DNA of 64,000 nt, from NCBI RefSeq assembly GCF_019357415.1, contig NZ_CP048410.1, positions 3,436,501 to 3,500,500 of the forward strand. Direction: 5' to 3'. This DNA comes from Gramella sp. MT6 (GTDB lineage: Bacteria > Bacteroidota > Bacteroidia > Flavobacteriales > Flavobacteriaceae). Below the pieces are notes generated by a model. That model had not been told where the DNA came from. It worked only from the letters and a program-made list of their open reading frames with translations, and ran no database searches. Below, in pieces: positions 26,715-35,534 of the stretch (position 1 is its first letter; each line of letters begins with the position of its first letter). Made by a program: the position numbers and the translations under genes.

Positions 26715-27149
26715 ATGACCATTTTTGAAGCCTTAAGACAGGAACATGAAATCCAGAGAGACCTGATTGATAAATTGATAAAGACCGAAGGAAAAACTGA
26801 AGAGAGAAAGAAAATATTTGAAGATCTCAAACACGAATTAAAGATACACGAAGATGCTGAAGAGCGTCATTTTTATATTCCGTTAATGGAAAAAGATATG
26901 ACCCAGGAGAAAGCACGGCATAGTGTAGCAGAACATCATGAAATGGATGAGCTTGTAGAACAGCTGGAAGATACTGAAATGGATGCCTCAAACTGGCTGA
27001 AGATCGCTAAGGACCTGGAACATCAATTAATCCATCATCTTGATGAAGAGGAGCATGAAGTATTTCAAATGGCAGGAAAAGTTTTGACTGAAAAACAAAA
27101 AACAGACCTGGCTTCAGATTATAATAAGGAAATAAGAAAAAATCGATAA
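26715..27149 (+). CDS. hemerythrin-domain protein
   Basis: The protein has 144 residues and is all helical. It has the spaced His/Glu ligands of the hemerythrin/HHE family: QEHEIQRD, KIHEDAEERHFY, AEHHEMDEL and HHLDEEEHEVF. The last segment is the strongest signature. Such cytoplasmic proteins bind a di-iron site and serve in oxygen, nitric oxide or iron handling. It is a single-gene unit, convergent with the NDH-2 gene and sharing a bidirectional terminator with it. The precise role is not deducible. Confidence 0.93.
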   Translation: MTIFEALRQEHEIQRDLIDKLIKTEGKTEERKKIFEDLKHELKIHEDAEERHFYIPLMEKDMTQEKARHSVAEHHEMDELVEQLEDTEMDASNWLKIAKDLEHQLIHHLDEEEHEVFQMAGKVLTEKQKTDLASDYNKEIRKNR

Positions 27150-27151
27150 TT

Positions 27152-27183
27152 AAAAAGCCCCTGTATTTCTACAGGGGCTTTTT
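27152..27183. terminator. bidirectional terminator between hemerythrin and NDH-2 genes
   Basis: A perfect 14-base stem (AAAAAGCCCCTGTA and its complement) closes on a TTTC loop. Runs of A and T at its two ends make it functional on both strands. Confidence 0.93.
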
Positions 27184-27187
27184 AATT

Positions 27188-28495
27188 TTATACTTTTTCT
27201 TTATCCATCGTCATTTTCTCCTCATGACCTTTAAACGGTCTTATGATCAGTCTGGCGGCTTTATCGTAGTTAATATAATTATAGATCCAGTTAAAGAAGG
27301 TTACTGTCCTATTCCGGAAGCCTACCAGGAACCATAGATGCACGAACATCCATACGAACCAGGCGAAAAATCCTGAGAATTTCCATTTATGCATGTCTAC
27401 CACAGCCCTGTTACGTCCCACAGTTGCCATGGTTCCCTTATCAAAATATTCAAATGGCTCAAGTTTTTCACCTCTTATTAAATGCTTGATGTTTTTAGCC
27501 AGGTGTTTTCCTTGCTGGATTGCCGGTTGAGCTACCATAGGATGACCTTTAGGAAATTCCTCGGTCATCATCAAAGCGATATCACCTATCGCGAAAATAT
27601 TCTCATATCCGTTTACCTGATTAAAAGCATTTACCTCATATCTATTGGCCTTCTCAACAATCGCAGAGGCATTCAAGCCTTGTACAGGCGCTCCGGTTAC
27701 ACCGGCAGACCAGATGAAAGTTTCGGTTTTAATGGCAAGGTCTGTATTGGTTTCCACAAGATGCCCATCATAGTTCTTCACCATCGTGTTCAAGTGGATT
27801 TTTACTCCCAGCTCTTCAAGCATTTCATGTGCTTTTCTCGAAGCATGCTCGCTCATAGGCGGTAAAACCCTGTCCAGGCCTTCCAACAAATGAATATTCA
27901 TTTCATTGGGATTAAGGTCCGGATAATCTTTTGGAACAATATGATTTCTTAATTCGGCGATCGCACCACTTAATTCGACCCCGGTAGGACCTGCACCCGC
28001 TAGAACGAAATTCAGCAATGCTTTCCTTTTTTCGGGATCTTCGGTAATTGTTGCCTGCTCCAGATTTTCAAGAATAAGGCTTCTAATATTTAAAGCCTGA
28101 GGTACGGTTTTCATCCACATTCCATGTTCCTCGATACTGTCATTTCCGAAGAAATTAGTTTTGGACCCCGTAGCGATCACCAGGTAATCATAAATAAGAT
28201 CACCAATATTAGTATGCACTGTATTTTTTTCGGCAGAGATCGAAGTGACTTCAGCAAGCCTGAAAAAACACTTTTTACTGGACCTGGTAATTTTTCGCAA
28301 GGGATAGGCTATGGAATCTGGCTCCAAACCCGAGGTCGAAACCTGGTATAAAAGCGGTTGAAACGTATGATAATTATGCCTGTCAAGCAAAACCATTTGC
28401 ATATCCTCTTTAAGGATCTTTCTGGCAAGCGCCATTCCGGCGAAACCACCTCCAATTATTGCTACTCTGGGTAAGTCGGTTTTTGGGATATTCAT
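27188..28495 (-). CDS. ndh: type II NADH dehydrogenase (NDH-2)
   Basis: The protein has 435 residues. An FAD-binding motif opens it (VAIIGGGFAGMALARKI), and an NADH-binding motif lies near residue 160 (FVLAGAGPTGVELSGAI). The quinone-site region shows the family pattern IFAIGDIALM, then HPMVAQPAIQQGKHLAKNI. The C-terminal part has a hydrophobic stretch (FSGFFAWFVWMFVHLWFLVGF) expected to sit on the inner membrane. It oxidises NADH and reduces quinone without pumping protons. It is a single-gene unit with a good -7 element upstream. Confidence 0.93.
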   Translation of the reverse strand: MNIPKTDLPRVAIIGGGFAGMALARKILKEDMQMVLLDRHNYHTFQPLLYQVSTSGLEPDSIAYPLRKITRSSKKCFFRLAEVTSISAEKNTVHTNIGDLIYDYLVIATGSKTNFFGNDSIEEHGMWMKTVPQALNIRSLILENLEQATITEDPEKRKALLNFVLAGAGPTGVELSGAIAELRNHIVPKDYPDLNPNEMNIHLLEGLDRVLPPMSEHASRKAHEMLEELGVKIHLNTMVKNYDGHLVETNTDLAIKTETFIWSAGVTGAPVQGLNASAIVEKANRYEVNAFNQVNGYENIFAIGDIALMMTEEFPKGHPMVAQPAIQQGKHLAKNIKHLIRGEKLEPFEYFDKGTMATVGRNRAVVDMHKWKFSGFFAWFVWMFVHLWFLVGFRNRTVTFFNWIYNYINYDKAARLIIRPFKGHEEKMTMDKEKV

Positions 28496-28514
28496 AAATT
28501 CGGCTGGTTTTACC

Positions 28515-28522
28515 CAAATTTA
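28515..28522 (-). promoter_or_regulatory. candidate -7 element for the NDH-2 gene
   Basis: TAAATTTG on the minus strand matches TAnnTTTG exactly and lies 20 bases upstream of the ATG, leaving a leader of about 14 bases. A TTG at -33 was not seen. Confidence 0.4.
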
Positions 28523-28621
28523 CTATTTATCGAAGGATTGGAGGATGGATTAACTTTAAATTAAAGTTTTTTGTAACATAGCGATTAATTTCACTACCTA
28601 TTACGTGCTAACCAACCAATC

Positions 28622-29116
28622 GTGAACAAAGAATTAGAACATCAGTTTGTGACAAATCTGGAGAAACACCAGAATATAGCACACAAAATCTGCCGTATCT
28701 ATACCAATGACCAGGATTCGCATAATGATCTTTTTCAGGAGATTACTATTCAACTTTGGAAAGCATATCCCAAATTCAGGGGAGATTCAAAATTTAGTAC
28801 CTGGATGTACAGGGTCGCTTTGAACACCGCGATCACACTATACCGAAAGAAAAAAAGAAGTATCAAAACCCAGGATTATGACACCGTACATTTTAAAATA
28901 AAAGCCGAAGAATACAATGACGAAGCAGAAAGGCATTTGAAGATCATGTATGATGCGATAAAACAATTGAACGATATAGATAAAGCCCTCGTTTTTCTTT
29001 ATCTCGAGGATAAGAATTATGCAGAGATCTCTTATACGCTGGGGATCACAGAAGTTAATGCAAGAGTTAAAATGAACAGGGTAAAAACAAAATTAAAGAA
29101 CATTATAAATCCTTAA
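28622..29116 (+). CDS. ECF-type RNA polymerase sigma factor
   Basis: The protein has 164 residues and uses a GTG start, since no ATG or TTG precedes it in a plausible position. Region 2 is visible as DSHNDLFQEITIQLWKAYP and KFSTWMYRVALNTAI. Region 4 is YLEDKNYAEISYTLGITEVN. It is only distantly similar to the other sigma factor at 22525. The stop is 6 bases before a 4-helix membrane protein gene. That gene occupies the anti-sigma position but shows no known anti-sigma domain. Confidence 0.93.
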   Translation: MNKELEHQFVTNLEKHQNIAHKICRIYTNDQDSHNDLFQEITIQLWKAYPKFRGDSKFSTWMYRVALNTAITLYRKKKRSIKTQDYDTVHFKIKAEEYNDEAERHLKIMYDAIKQLNDIDKALVFLYLEDKNYAEISYTLGITEVNARVKMNRVKTKLKNIINP

Positions 29117-29122
29117 TTACTT

Positions 29123-29758
29123 ATGGACGATTTAGATCTATTAAAAAAGGATTGGAAAAAGCAGGAGAAGAATCTGCCCCATCTTTCCTACGATGAAATT
29201 TATAAAATGATCTGGAAGAGGTCTTCCTCGATCGTAAAATGGATATTTTTTATCAGCATCCTGGAATTTATCCTGGGTGCGGTTTTGAATATATTTCTAG
29301 CCGATGAAGAATACTGGCAGCAAATGGAGAAATATAATCTTACAGAATTCACCATTCTCGTCTATGTTTTCAGCTACCTGATCACTTTTTATTTCATTTT
29401 CAGGTTTTATACGAACTATCGTAGGATCAACGCTACAGATAGTGCTAAAAAATTGATGAAGAACATTTTAAGGACCCGTAAAACCGTAAAACACTATATA
29501 GCTTTTATCCTTATCTCTACGGGAATTGTGTTTTTGATCACAATTTTCCTGATGTTGAGAAACCATGCAGTTACCGCTACCTCTGAGAAAAATATGGAAT
29601 TCGACACTACTCAATGGCTGATTTTCATTGGAGGTACATTACTGGTTCTGGGAATCTTGCTGGGAATCGTCTGGCTTATATACCGAGTGATCTACGGTAT
29701 CTTACTGAAGAGACTCTATAAGAATTATAAGGAACTTAAAAAACTGGAAATAGAGTAA
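29123..29758 (+). CDS. multi-pass membrane protein partnered with ECF sigma factor (possible anti-sigma)
   Basis: The protein has 211 residues. A 35-residue charged cytoplasmic head (LLKKDWKKQEKNLPHLSYD) is followed by four membrane segments at about 37-57, 74-93, 126-146 and 164-188, and a basic tail. The gene starts 6 bases after the sigma factor. Homologous proteins are common in Flavobacteriaceae with no assigned function. A membrane anchor with a short cytoplasmic head could hold the sigma factor, but no zinc-binding or RskA-like motif is seen, so this is inference. Confidence 0.85.
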   Translation: MDDLDLLKKDWKKQEKNLPHLSYDEIYKMIWKRSSSIVKWIFFISILEFILGAVLNIFLADEEYWQQMEKYNLTEFTILVYVFSYLITFYFIFRFYTNYRRINATDSAKKLMKNILRTRKTVKHYIAFILISTGIVFLITIFLMLRNHAVTATSEKNMEFDTTQWLIFIGGTLLVLGILLGIVWLIYRVIYGILLKRLYKNYKELKKLEIE

Positions 29759-29834
29759 TTGGGAGCCGGAAATTAGAAGTTAGAAAAATTAGATTTCAGG
29801 CTTAAACCCTGAAAACGATACACATTATTTTCCT

Positions 29835-30638
29835 CTAGTATCCCCAACGGCGCTGCTCGTTAAGATCTTCCATAGCCTGGATCTCTTCTGCGGGAATTAC
29901 TTTAAGGAATGAGGGATGCTGCTCTATAGCGTATTCCAGTTTACTTACGATCTCTTCAATACTTTCATTTTCATAGTCGATCTCTAAAGGTTCTTTGATC
30001 TGAAAAGTTTGAAGTATTCCTCTTTTCTTGATGCGCAATCCTTTTTTATCGAAAGATCTTCTAAAACCATCGATCACGATAGGAATAACAATAGGTTTAT
30101 GGTTTTTGATAATATGCGCAGTTCCTTTTCTAATTGGTTTAAACGGTTTCGTAGTTCCCTGAGGGAAAGTGATTACCCAACCGTCATCCAGTGCGAGGCC
30201 AATATTCTCTGTGTCATTTGGGTTCACTTCCCTTTTAACCTCCTGCCCTTTAGATCTCCAGGTACGCTCTACAGTAATAGCACCGGCATAAGACATGATC
30301 CTTGCCAGTAGGCCGGCTCTCATGGTTTCCTTTGCAGCTACATAATAGATATTCAATTTAGGCTGCCATATATAGCCAATATTCTTGATGCTATCTACCC
30401 TGCCACTTAAACTGGCATTAAAAACATGGAACATGGCAGTTACATCTGCGAAATAAGTTTGATGGTTGGAAACGAAAAGAACATTGGTATCAGGCAAATT
30501 TTTAATGATCTCTGATCCTTCGATCTGAAGTTCATTAAAGCCTCTATATCGCCTGTGCGTAAGTACCCCAAAAATGCGGATCAACCACTTCTTCAGAATT
30601 ATATAATGCCCGAATGGATTCTTTTTGAATAATCCCAT
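29835..30638 (-). CDS. lysophospholipid acyltransferase family protein (PlsC-like)
   Basis: The protein has 267 residues. The acyltransferase motif I NHxxxxD is present as SNHQTYFADV, with a later block FPQGTTKPF in the position of the substrate-binding motif. The gene uses a candidate exact -7 element about 53 bases upstream. The likely reaction is acyl transfer to a lysophospholipid or a lipid precursor at the inner membrane. The C-terminal end (AMEDLNEQRRWGY) is specific to the flavobacterial subfamily. It could equally act on aminolipids. Confidence 0.9.
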   Translation of the reverse strand: MGLFKKNPFGHYIILKKWLIRIFGVLTHRRYRGFNELQIEGSEIIKNLPDTNVLFVSNHQTYFADVTAMFHVFNASLSGRVDSIKNIGYIWQPKLNIYYVAAKETMRAGLLARIMSYAGAITVERTWRSKGQEVKREVNPNDTENIGLALDDGWVITFPQGTTKPFKPIRKGTAHIIKNHKPIVIPIVIDGFRRSFDKKGLRIKKRGILQTFQIKEPLEIDYENESIEEIVSKLEYAIEQHPSFLKVIPAEEIQAMEDLNEQRRWGY

Positions 30639-30690
30639 TGCTGATATCTTTTTTACCTGATCTTTTATTCAGCCTCTTTTGAACCGGCCG

Positions 30691-30698
30691 CAAATATA
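30691..30698 (-). promoter_or_regulatory. candidate -7 element for the acyltransferase gene
   Basis: TATATTTG on the minus strand matches TAnnTTTG exactly and lies 53 bases upstream of the start codon. No TTG at the expected -33 distance was found. Confidence 0.4.
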
Positions 30699-30797
30699 AT
30701 AATTAGTTTCACAATCATAATTCATTAAAAAACCTCCAAAAAGGTCTAAACGAGAATTTAAAACTCCTGAGGTTTCGCAACCTAAGCAGAATCTAAG

Positions 30798-31436
30798 TTA
30801 AATCTTCAATAGCAATTCCCTTATTTCACTCAGCATCATTCCCGTTGCTCCCCAAACCACATAACCATTCAGGCTGTAAGCTGGCACTTCGATCTCTTTA
30901 GCATAGGAAGTACTTAAATTCTCGGTGATCACATTCTCATCATTTAAGAAATCACTGAGCTTTACTTCCAGAATTTTTTCAACTTCAGATTCCTGGGCGA
31001 TCATTTTAGGAGTATGGGACATCAATCCCAGGTATGGTTGTACCCAGAAATTTGAAGGCGGAATATATAAACGGGTTAATTCTTTTATCACTTCGATCTC
31101 ATTTTGAGGGATACCCACTTCTTCTTCAGTTTCTCTTAACGCAGTATCTCTAAGGTCTTTATCAGATTCCTCCACGCGGCCTCCGGGAAATCCAACCTGG
31201 TTGGAATGCACCCCCTTATATGTCTTCCTGAGAATCAGAACCAATCTTGTTTCCATTTCAATATCAGGATAAAAAACGGCCATTACCCCAGCCTCCTGAG
31301 GATTCCGTTTAGACATATCTATTTTCTCAAGTTCATTAATCCTAATGAGCGGGGCTAGTTTCCTGTGCGCAGACTCTCCCGGAAGCTGCATTTTTTTTAA
31401 CTTTGAAATCCTGTTTTTAAAAATTTCAAATTCCAT
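30798..31436 (-). CDS. NUDIX hydrolase, CoA pyrophosphatase type
   Basis: The protein has 212 residues when started at the ATG at 31436 (MEFEIFKNRISKLKK), which fits flavobacterial homologues. The frame stays open to 31739, but that extension has a cysteine/serine-rich composition and is antisense to the neighbouring lipoprotein gene. The NUDIX box reads GGRVEESDKDLRDTALRET followed by EEEVG, and upstream are LPGESAHRKLAP and FPGG, typical of the CoA diphosphatase subgroup. It would cleave CoA or a similar nucleoside diphosphate derivative. The start codon overlaps that of the divergent cyclophilin by two bases. Confidence 0.9.
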   Translation of the reverse strand: MEFEIFKNRISKLKKMQLPGESAHRKLAPLIRINELEKIDMSKRNPQEAGVMAVFYPDIEMETRLVLILRKTYKGVHSNQVGFPGGRVEESDKDLRDTALRETEEEVGIPQNEIEVIKELTRLYIPPSNFWVQPYLGLMSHTPKMIAQESEVEKILEVKLSDFLNDENVITENLSTSYAKEIEVPAYSLNGYVVWGATGMMLSEIRELLLKI

Positions 31437-32208
31437 GTTCAGACAGCTTTCTTTAGTAGCAATTTTTTCAATTCTTCTTTTCGCAAGTTGTGAAGATAAG
31501 GAAACTTCCTCAAAAAAAGGTGAAACACTATCTCCTGAAGCTTTAAAGGCCCAGCAGCAGGAAGATTCTATCCAGCGGGCTCGTGATAGTATCTTTGAAC
31601 TTCGCAAAAAAGAACTGGCAGAAGATGATAAACAAACCAAGATAGAAAAGAATGATATGTTCCCAATAGCGCAGGAACAACTTATTCCTACTCTTACAGA
31701 ATACGGAAAGAATAATCCGGAAACAAAGGTGAGGATCAAGACGAAAATCGGGAATATTGACGTTCAGCTATATCGGGACACACCATTACACCGCGCTAAT
31801 TTTATCATGTTGGTGAAAAATGATTATTTCAACAATACCTTTTTTCATCGGGTTGCGCCTGGTTTCGTGATCCAGGGCGGTAATGCAGATAACCAGGTGA
31901 CCGCGAGTAGTCGTGCAGATGTTGGAAATTACCTGATCCCGAGCGAATTTGATGCCGGCCACAAACATACCTATGGAGCCTTTTCAGCAGCTAAATATGC
32001 CGAACAAAATGTGAGTAAGGCATCCTCCCCTTTTGAATTCTTTATTGTAATGGATAAAGGCGGAACTCCACACCTTAATAATGATCATACCGTTTATGGA
32101 AGAGTGATAAGCGGCATGGATGTGGCTGAAAAGATCGCGCAGGTAGAAACCGGAAATTCGGAATGGCCAATAGATAATGTTGAAATGGATATTGAAATAC
32201 TGGAGTAA
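31435..32208 (+). CDS. peptidylprolyl isomerase (cyclophilin) lipoprotein
   Basis: The protein has 257 residues when started at the ATG at 31435, which gives a clean lipoprotein signal (LLFASC, Cys19). An upstream ATG at 31345 would add 30 residues and destroy the signal. A charged helical linker at about 35-80 (QQQEDSIQRARDSIFELRK) leads to the cyclophilin domain, seen in NDYFNNTFFHRVAPGFVIQGG, GTPHLNNDHTVYGRVI and AEKIA. It should catalyse proline isomerisation during protein folding in the envelope. It ends exactly where the RDD gene's stop begins, with no terminator between. Confidence 0.93.
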   Translation: MFRQLSLVAIFSILLFASCEDKETSSKKGETLSPEALKAQQQEDSIQRARDSIFELRKKELAEDDKQTKIEKNDMFPIAQEQLIPTLTEYGKNNPETKVRIKTKIGNIDVQLYRDTPLHRANFIMLVKNDYFNNTFFHRVAPGFVIQGGNADNQVTASSRADVGNYLIPSEFDAGHKHTYGAFSAAKYAEQNVSKASSPFEFFIVMDKGGTPHLNNDHTVYGRVISGMDVAEKIAQVETGNSEWPIDNVEMDIEILE

Positions 32209-32922
32209 TTACTGCTGCGTGTAATAATTGTAGTCGTTAATCACTCTTTGCACGAATTCAATAGGTCTCTCTTCGAATTTCACATCCATAAGATCGGCCA
32301 GTTTTTCGCTTAAGGAAAGAATAATATGATGCTGTGCCTCCCTCCTGGCCTGATCATAAAGGTTTTTCACTTCCTGTATATCCATATCGCTTAAAACGGT
32401 AACCTGAGGATATTTGGGCTGGTAATTTTCGGGAAGGTCTACCGCCAGGGTATTATCAATCCCTATTTTCTTTTTATCTGAAATCACCGTGGTTCCCGCA
32501 GCAATATCTCCCAATCTTTGTCCCTTACCGTTAAGAAGAATCGTTACCACCGCAACTCCACCAGTAGTAAGGCTAATATCAATGATCCTGAGCAGCCATC
32601 TAACCAGGTAATTTGAAAACTGGGGCCTGGTGCCATCCATCTTTACCACCCTAATTTGTACCAGTGCCTTTCCGGGAGTTCTACCATTCCAGAAAGTTTC
32701 CCAAAGGAGGTAATATAAGAATGAAGGAAGACCCAGAACAAGGTAATACATCATCAAATTCCCATTATCTCCATTTATTCCTGCAATGATAAGGGATGCG
32801 AAGATCATATAAACCACAATAATCGCCAGGTCTATTATAAAAGCAAGGATACGCTCTCCTATTCCCGCAACATTCTGTTCAATACTAATATTTTGAGCGG
32901 TTTCAATTTGAAAGTTATCCAT
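32209..32922 (-). CDS. RDD family membrane protein
   Basis: The protein has 237 residues. The RDD family domain has an Arg near the start of the first helix (GIGERILAFIIDLAIIVVY), a second helix pair and the conserved FWNGRTPGKALVQIRVVK. About three membrane segments are seen, followed by a soluble tail of about 85 residues. RDD proteins are of uncertain function, possibly transport. It diverges from the SpoIIM/MoxR operon with only 35 bases between start codons, and in other Bacteroidota an RDD gene is commonly part of the same cluster. Confidence 0.92.
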   Translation of the reverse strand: MDNFQIETAQNISIEQNVAGIGERILAFIIDLAIIVVYMIFASLIIAGINGDNGNLMMYYLVLGLPSFLYYLLWETFWNGRTPGKALVQIRVVKMDGTRPQFSNYLVRWLLRIIDISLTTGGVAVVTILLNGKGQRLGDIAAGTTVISDKKKIGIDNTLAVDLPENYQPKYPQVTVLSDMDIQEVKNLYDQARREAQHHIILSLSEKLADLMDVKFEERPIEFVQRVINDYNYYTQQ

Positions 32923-32957
32923 TAAATATGTTACTTTGGGTTTTATTCAATATTACA

Positions 32958-33938
32958 ATGCGCGAGGCTGCTTTTGTCAGGCAAAATAAAGATAAATGGG
33001 TTAAGTATGAAAGCCTCTTGCAAAATAATAGAACCCTGTCTCCAGAGCAACTTTCAGATATTTATGTAGAATTGAGTGACGATCTGAGTTATTCAAAAAC
33101 ATTCTACCCTAAGAGCAATACTACGAAATACCTGAACGGTCTTGCCTCTGCTGCTCATCAAAAGATATATAGCTCCAAAAAAGAATCAGGGAATCGTATC
33201 ATCACCTTTTTCACCAGGGAGTTTCCTTCAGAATTTCATAAACATCAAAAACAGCTTTTACTAAGCTTTCTTATCTTTCTGGGATTTACCATTATTGGTG
33301 CTTTTAGTGCGGCTTCAGACTCTGCCTTTGTTAGATCTATTCTTGGGGATGCTTATGTTAACATGACACTGGAGAATATCGCTAATAACGATCCCATGGC
33401 GGTTTATAAGGAGATGACCGAAACGGATATGTTCCTGGGCATCACCATTAACAATATCAGGGTCTCCCTCATGGCCTTTTCGCTGGGCGTTCTTGCAGGA
33501 ATAGGAACAGTTTTTATGCTGATGCAGAATGCCATCATGCTGGGAAGTTTTCAGTATTTCTTTTACGATAAGGGAATACTTTGGGAATCGGCCAGAACGA
33601 TATGGATCCACGGCACTATTGAAATATCTGTCATTATAGTCGCCGGTTGTGCAGGACTGGTAGTGGGAAAAAGCATACTATTTCCAGGGACATATTCCAG
33701 GTTGAAATCCTTTACCATGGGAATCAAGGACGGCTTAAAGATCGTGGTAAGCACGATTCCTTTTTTTATTATCGCCGGCTTCCTGGAAGGTTTCGTGACG
33801 AGGTTGACCCATATGCCAGATTTCGCCGCGATATCGATCATTTTGATCTCCCTGTTCATAATCCTGTTTTATTATGTCTACTACCCTTTATATCTATTAA
33901 AAAAATCTAAGAATGAACCCGGAACTAATCCAATTTAA
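32958..33938 (+). CDS. stage II sporulation protein M family membrane protein
   Basis: The protein has 326 residues. I chose the ATG at 32958 (MREAAFVRQNKDKWVKYE), which matches the usual family start. An ATG at 32928 would add 10 hydrophobic residues. A cytoplasmic N-terminal region of about 100 residues precedes five or six membrane helices (LLLSFLIFLGFTIIGAFSAA, then LMAFSLGVLAGIGTVFMLMQ, then HGTIEISVIIVAGCAGLVVG). Non-sporulating bacteria keep this family beside MoxR, DUF58 and RDD genes, with unknown function. It overlaps the next gene by 26 bases. Confidence 0.9.
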   Translation: MREAAFVRQNKDKWVKYESLLQNNRTLSPEQLSDIYVELSDDLSYSKTFYPKSNTTKYLNGLASAAHQKIYSSKKESGNRIITFFTREFPSEFHKHQKQLLLSFLIFLGFTIIGAFSAASDSAFVRSILGDAYVNMTLENIANNDPMAVYKEMTETDMFLGITINNIRVSLMAFSLGVLAGIGTVFMLMQNAIMLGSFQYFFYDKGILWESARTIWIHGTIEISVIIVAGCAGLVVGKSILFPGTYSRLKSFTMGIKDGLKIVVSTIPFFIIAGFLEGFVTRLTHMPDFAAISIILISLFIILFYYVYYPLYLLKKSKNEPGTNPI

Positions 33939-34770
33939 AAAGCAGCGCGAGCTGGGAGAAATACTAAGTGTAACCTTTAAATTCCTACGTCAGAATTTTA
34001 AAGAGGCTGGAAAGATCTTTATTAAAATCGTTGGGCCGGTATTTTTGCTTTTAATTGCCGCAGTCACTTATTATTCCTGGTCTACCCTGGGAACTTCATT
34101 TTTTGCTAATGGATTGGAAGGCTCAGATTTCATTCTGTCTTTCGGGTTAATGATGCTGGCATATTTGCTTTATGTATCAACCATGACCGGGACCGTGTAT
34201 CACATAATACTTTCATATATAAATAATCAGGGAAGTATAGATCCATCGGAAGTAGGCAGTGGCATGAAGGCAGACTTCGGAAAGCTCTTATTGCTAACCT
34301 TTATCTCGTGGATCCTTATTTTCGCCGGTACCATTGCTTTTATAATTCCTGGAATCTACATCGCCGTACCTCTTAGTTTATCCACAGCAATAATGGTTTT
34401 TAGAAGAGAAAGCGTGCTGGAAAGTATCTACTCTTCTTTCAGACTCGTAAAAGACAACTGGTGGATGACCTTCGCAACATTATTATGCATTGGTCTTATA
34501 GTTTACCTAATAAGCCTGGTCTTTCAGCTACCAGCGATATTTTATATGTTATTTCGTGCCTTTACTGTAGCCAGTGAGGGTTCGGCTTCAGATCCATCAG
34601 AGCTGCTGGGTACTGGGTATCTTTATATCAATGTTTTCACCTCGACCATTCAGTATATAATTTACACGATCACTCCAATTGGAGTTGCTTTCGTTTATTT
34701 TAACCTGAATGAAAAGCAAAACTTCACCGGGACTTACGAAACCATTCAAAACCTGGGAAATAATAATTAA
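33913..34770 (+). CDS. multi-pass membrane protein of the MoxR/DUF58 cluster
   Basis: The protein has 285 residues. A short cytoplasmic head (FKKQRELGEILSVTFKFLRQ) is followed by about six membrane segments including VGPVFLLLIAAVTYYSW and FAGTIAFIIPGIYIAVPLSL. The phrase FIIPGIYIAVPLSLSTAIM resembles the glycerophosphoryl-phosphodiesterase membrane-domain and DUF4013-like groups, but no enzyme motif is present. It overlaps SpoIIM by 26 bases and lies 2 bases before the DUF4129 gene, so it belongs to the operon. Function unknown. Confidence 0.85.
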   Translation: MNPELIQFKKQRELGEILSVTFKFLRQNFKEAGKIFIKIVGPVFLLLIAAVTYYSWSTLGTSFFANGLEGSDFILSFGLMMLAYLLYVSTMTGTVYHIILSYINNQGSIDPSEVGSGMKADFGKLLLLTFISWILIFAGTIAFIIPGIYIAVPLSLSTAIMVFRRESVLESIYSSFRLVKDNWWMTFATLLCIGLIVYLISLVFQLPAIFYMLFRAFTVASEGSASDPSELLGTGYLYINVFTSTIQYIIYTITPIGVAFVYFNLNEKQNFTGTYETIQNLGNNN

Positions 34771-34772
34771 CC

Positions 34773-35534
34773 TTGAAAAACCGAATTCTTGTCATTATTC
34801 TTTTTCTTTTCTTCGGAAATATCTATCCGCAGCAGGCTGATTCCATTGCTGAAAGGAGAGAGATAAAATATGATAAGACCAATGGTCTGGCCCCACTGGA
34901 TTTTGATGAAGAAAAAATTTCAGAATATAGAGAACAGGAAGATTTTGATTATTTAGATGAAGTTGAAAATGAGAACTGGTGGACGCGTTTCAAAAAGTGG
35001 ATCAATGCAAAATATAACCAGTTTATCAACTGGCTTTTTGGAGATTATGAACCAAATTCTGTACTCGCAATATTTATCACCATACTTCCATGGTTACTAC
35101 TGCTTATCCTAATTGGTCTAATAATATGGTTATTCTCCAGGTTAAATCCCGGTGGAAATATTCTACAGAAACCGAAACAAAGTGAAGTTTTCCTTACGGA
35201 AGAAGAAGAACTGGTAAAGAGTCAGAATCTTCCTGCCCTTATCAAAGAAGCTATACATAATGGGCAATTCCGGCTAGCCGTGCGCTATTATTATTTGAAC
35301 GAACTGCGTAAGCTGGATGAAATGAAACTCATAGATTACGAATATCAGAAAACAAACAAAGATTATTCAGAAGAGATAAAAGATGAAAAGATACGTAGTC
35401 ACTTTTCTGAGATCACCAAGTTGTATGAATTCATCTGGTATGGAAGTTTCCAGGTTTCCGAAACAGATTTCAGGCTCGTGGAAAAAGGTTTTTTACGAAT
35501 GGAAGAGGTATTAAAATCGGTAAGCTATGAATAG
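34773..35534 (+). CDS. DUF4129 domain-containing protein
   Basis: The protein has 253 residues and starts at a TTG, which is supported by the immediate signal peptide (MKNRILVIILFLFFGNIYPQ). An extracytoplasmic acidic segment follows, then one membrane helix at about 95-122 (FITILPWLLLLILIGLIIWL), then the cytoplasmic DUF4129 domain (LIKEAIHNGQFRLAVRYYYL, then FYEFIWYG-like pattern, then FRLVEKGF). DUF4129 accompanies MoxR/DUF58 genes in many phyla, also in transglutaminase clusters. Its function is unknown. It overlaps the next gene by 8 bases. Confidence 0.88.
   Translation: MKNRILVIILFLFFGNIYPQQADSIAERREIKYDKTNGLAPLDFDEEKISEYREQEDFDYLDEVENENWWTRFKKWINAKYNQFINWLFGDYEPNSVLAIFITILPWLLLLILIGLIIWLFSRLNPGGNILQKPKQSEVFLTEEEELVKSQNLPALIKEAIHNGQFRLAVRYYYLNELRKLDEMKLIDYEYQKTNKDYSEEIKDEKIRSHFSEITKLYEFIWYGSFQVSETDFRLVEKGFLRMEEVLKSVSYE

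Noticed and set aside
31345..31434. Upstream ATG for the cyclophilin lipoprotein
   Set aside because: It would put 30 residues in front of the signal peptide and is antisense to the NUDIX gene.
31437..31739. N-terminal extension of the NUDIX hydrolase by about 101 residues
   Set aside because: The translation is Ser/Cys-rich, has no homology pattern and lies antisense to the cyclophilin gene. The family start is at 31436.
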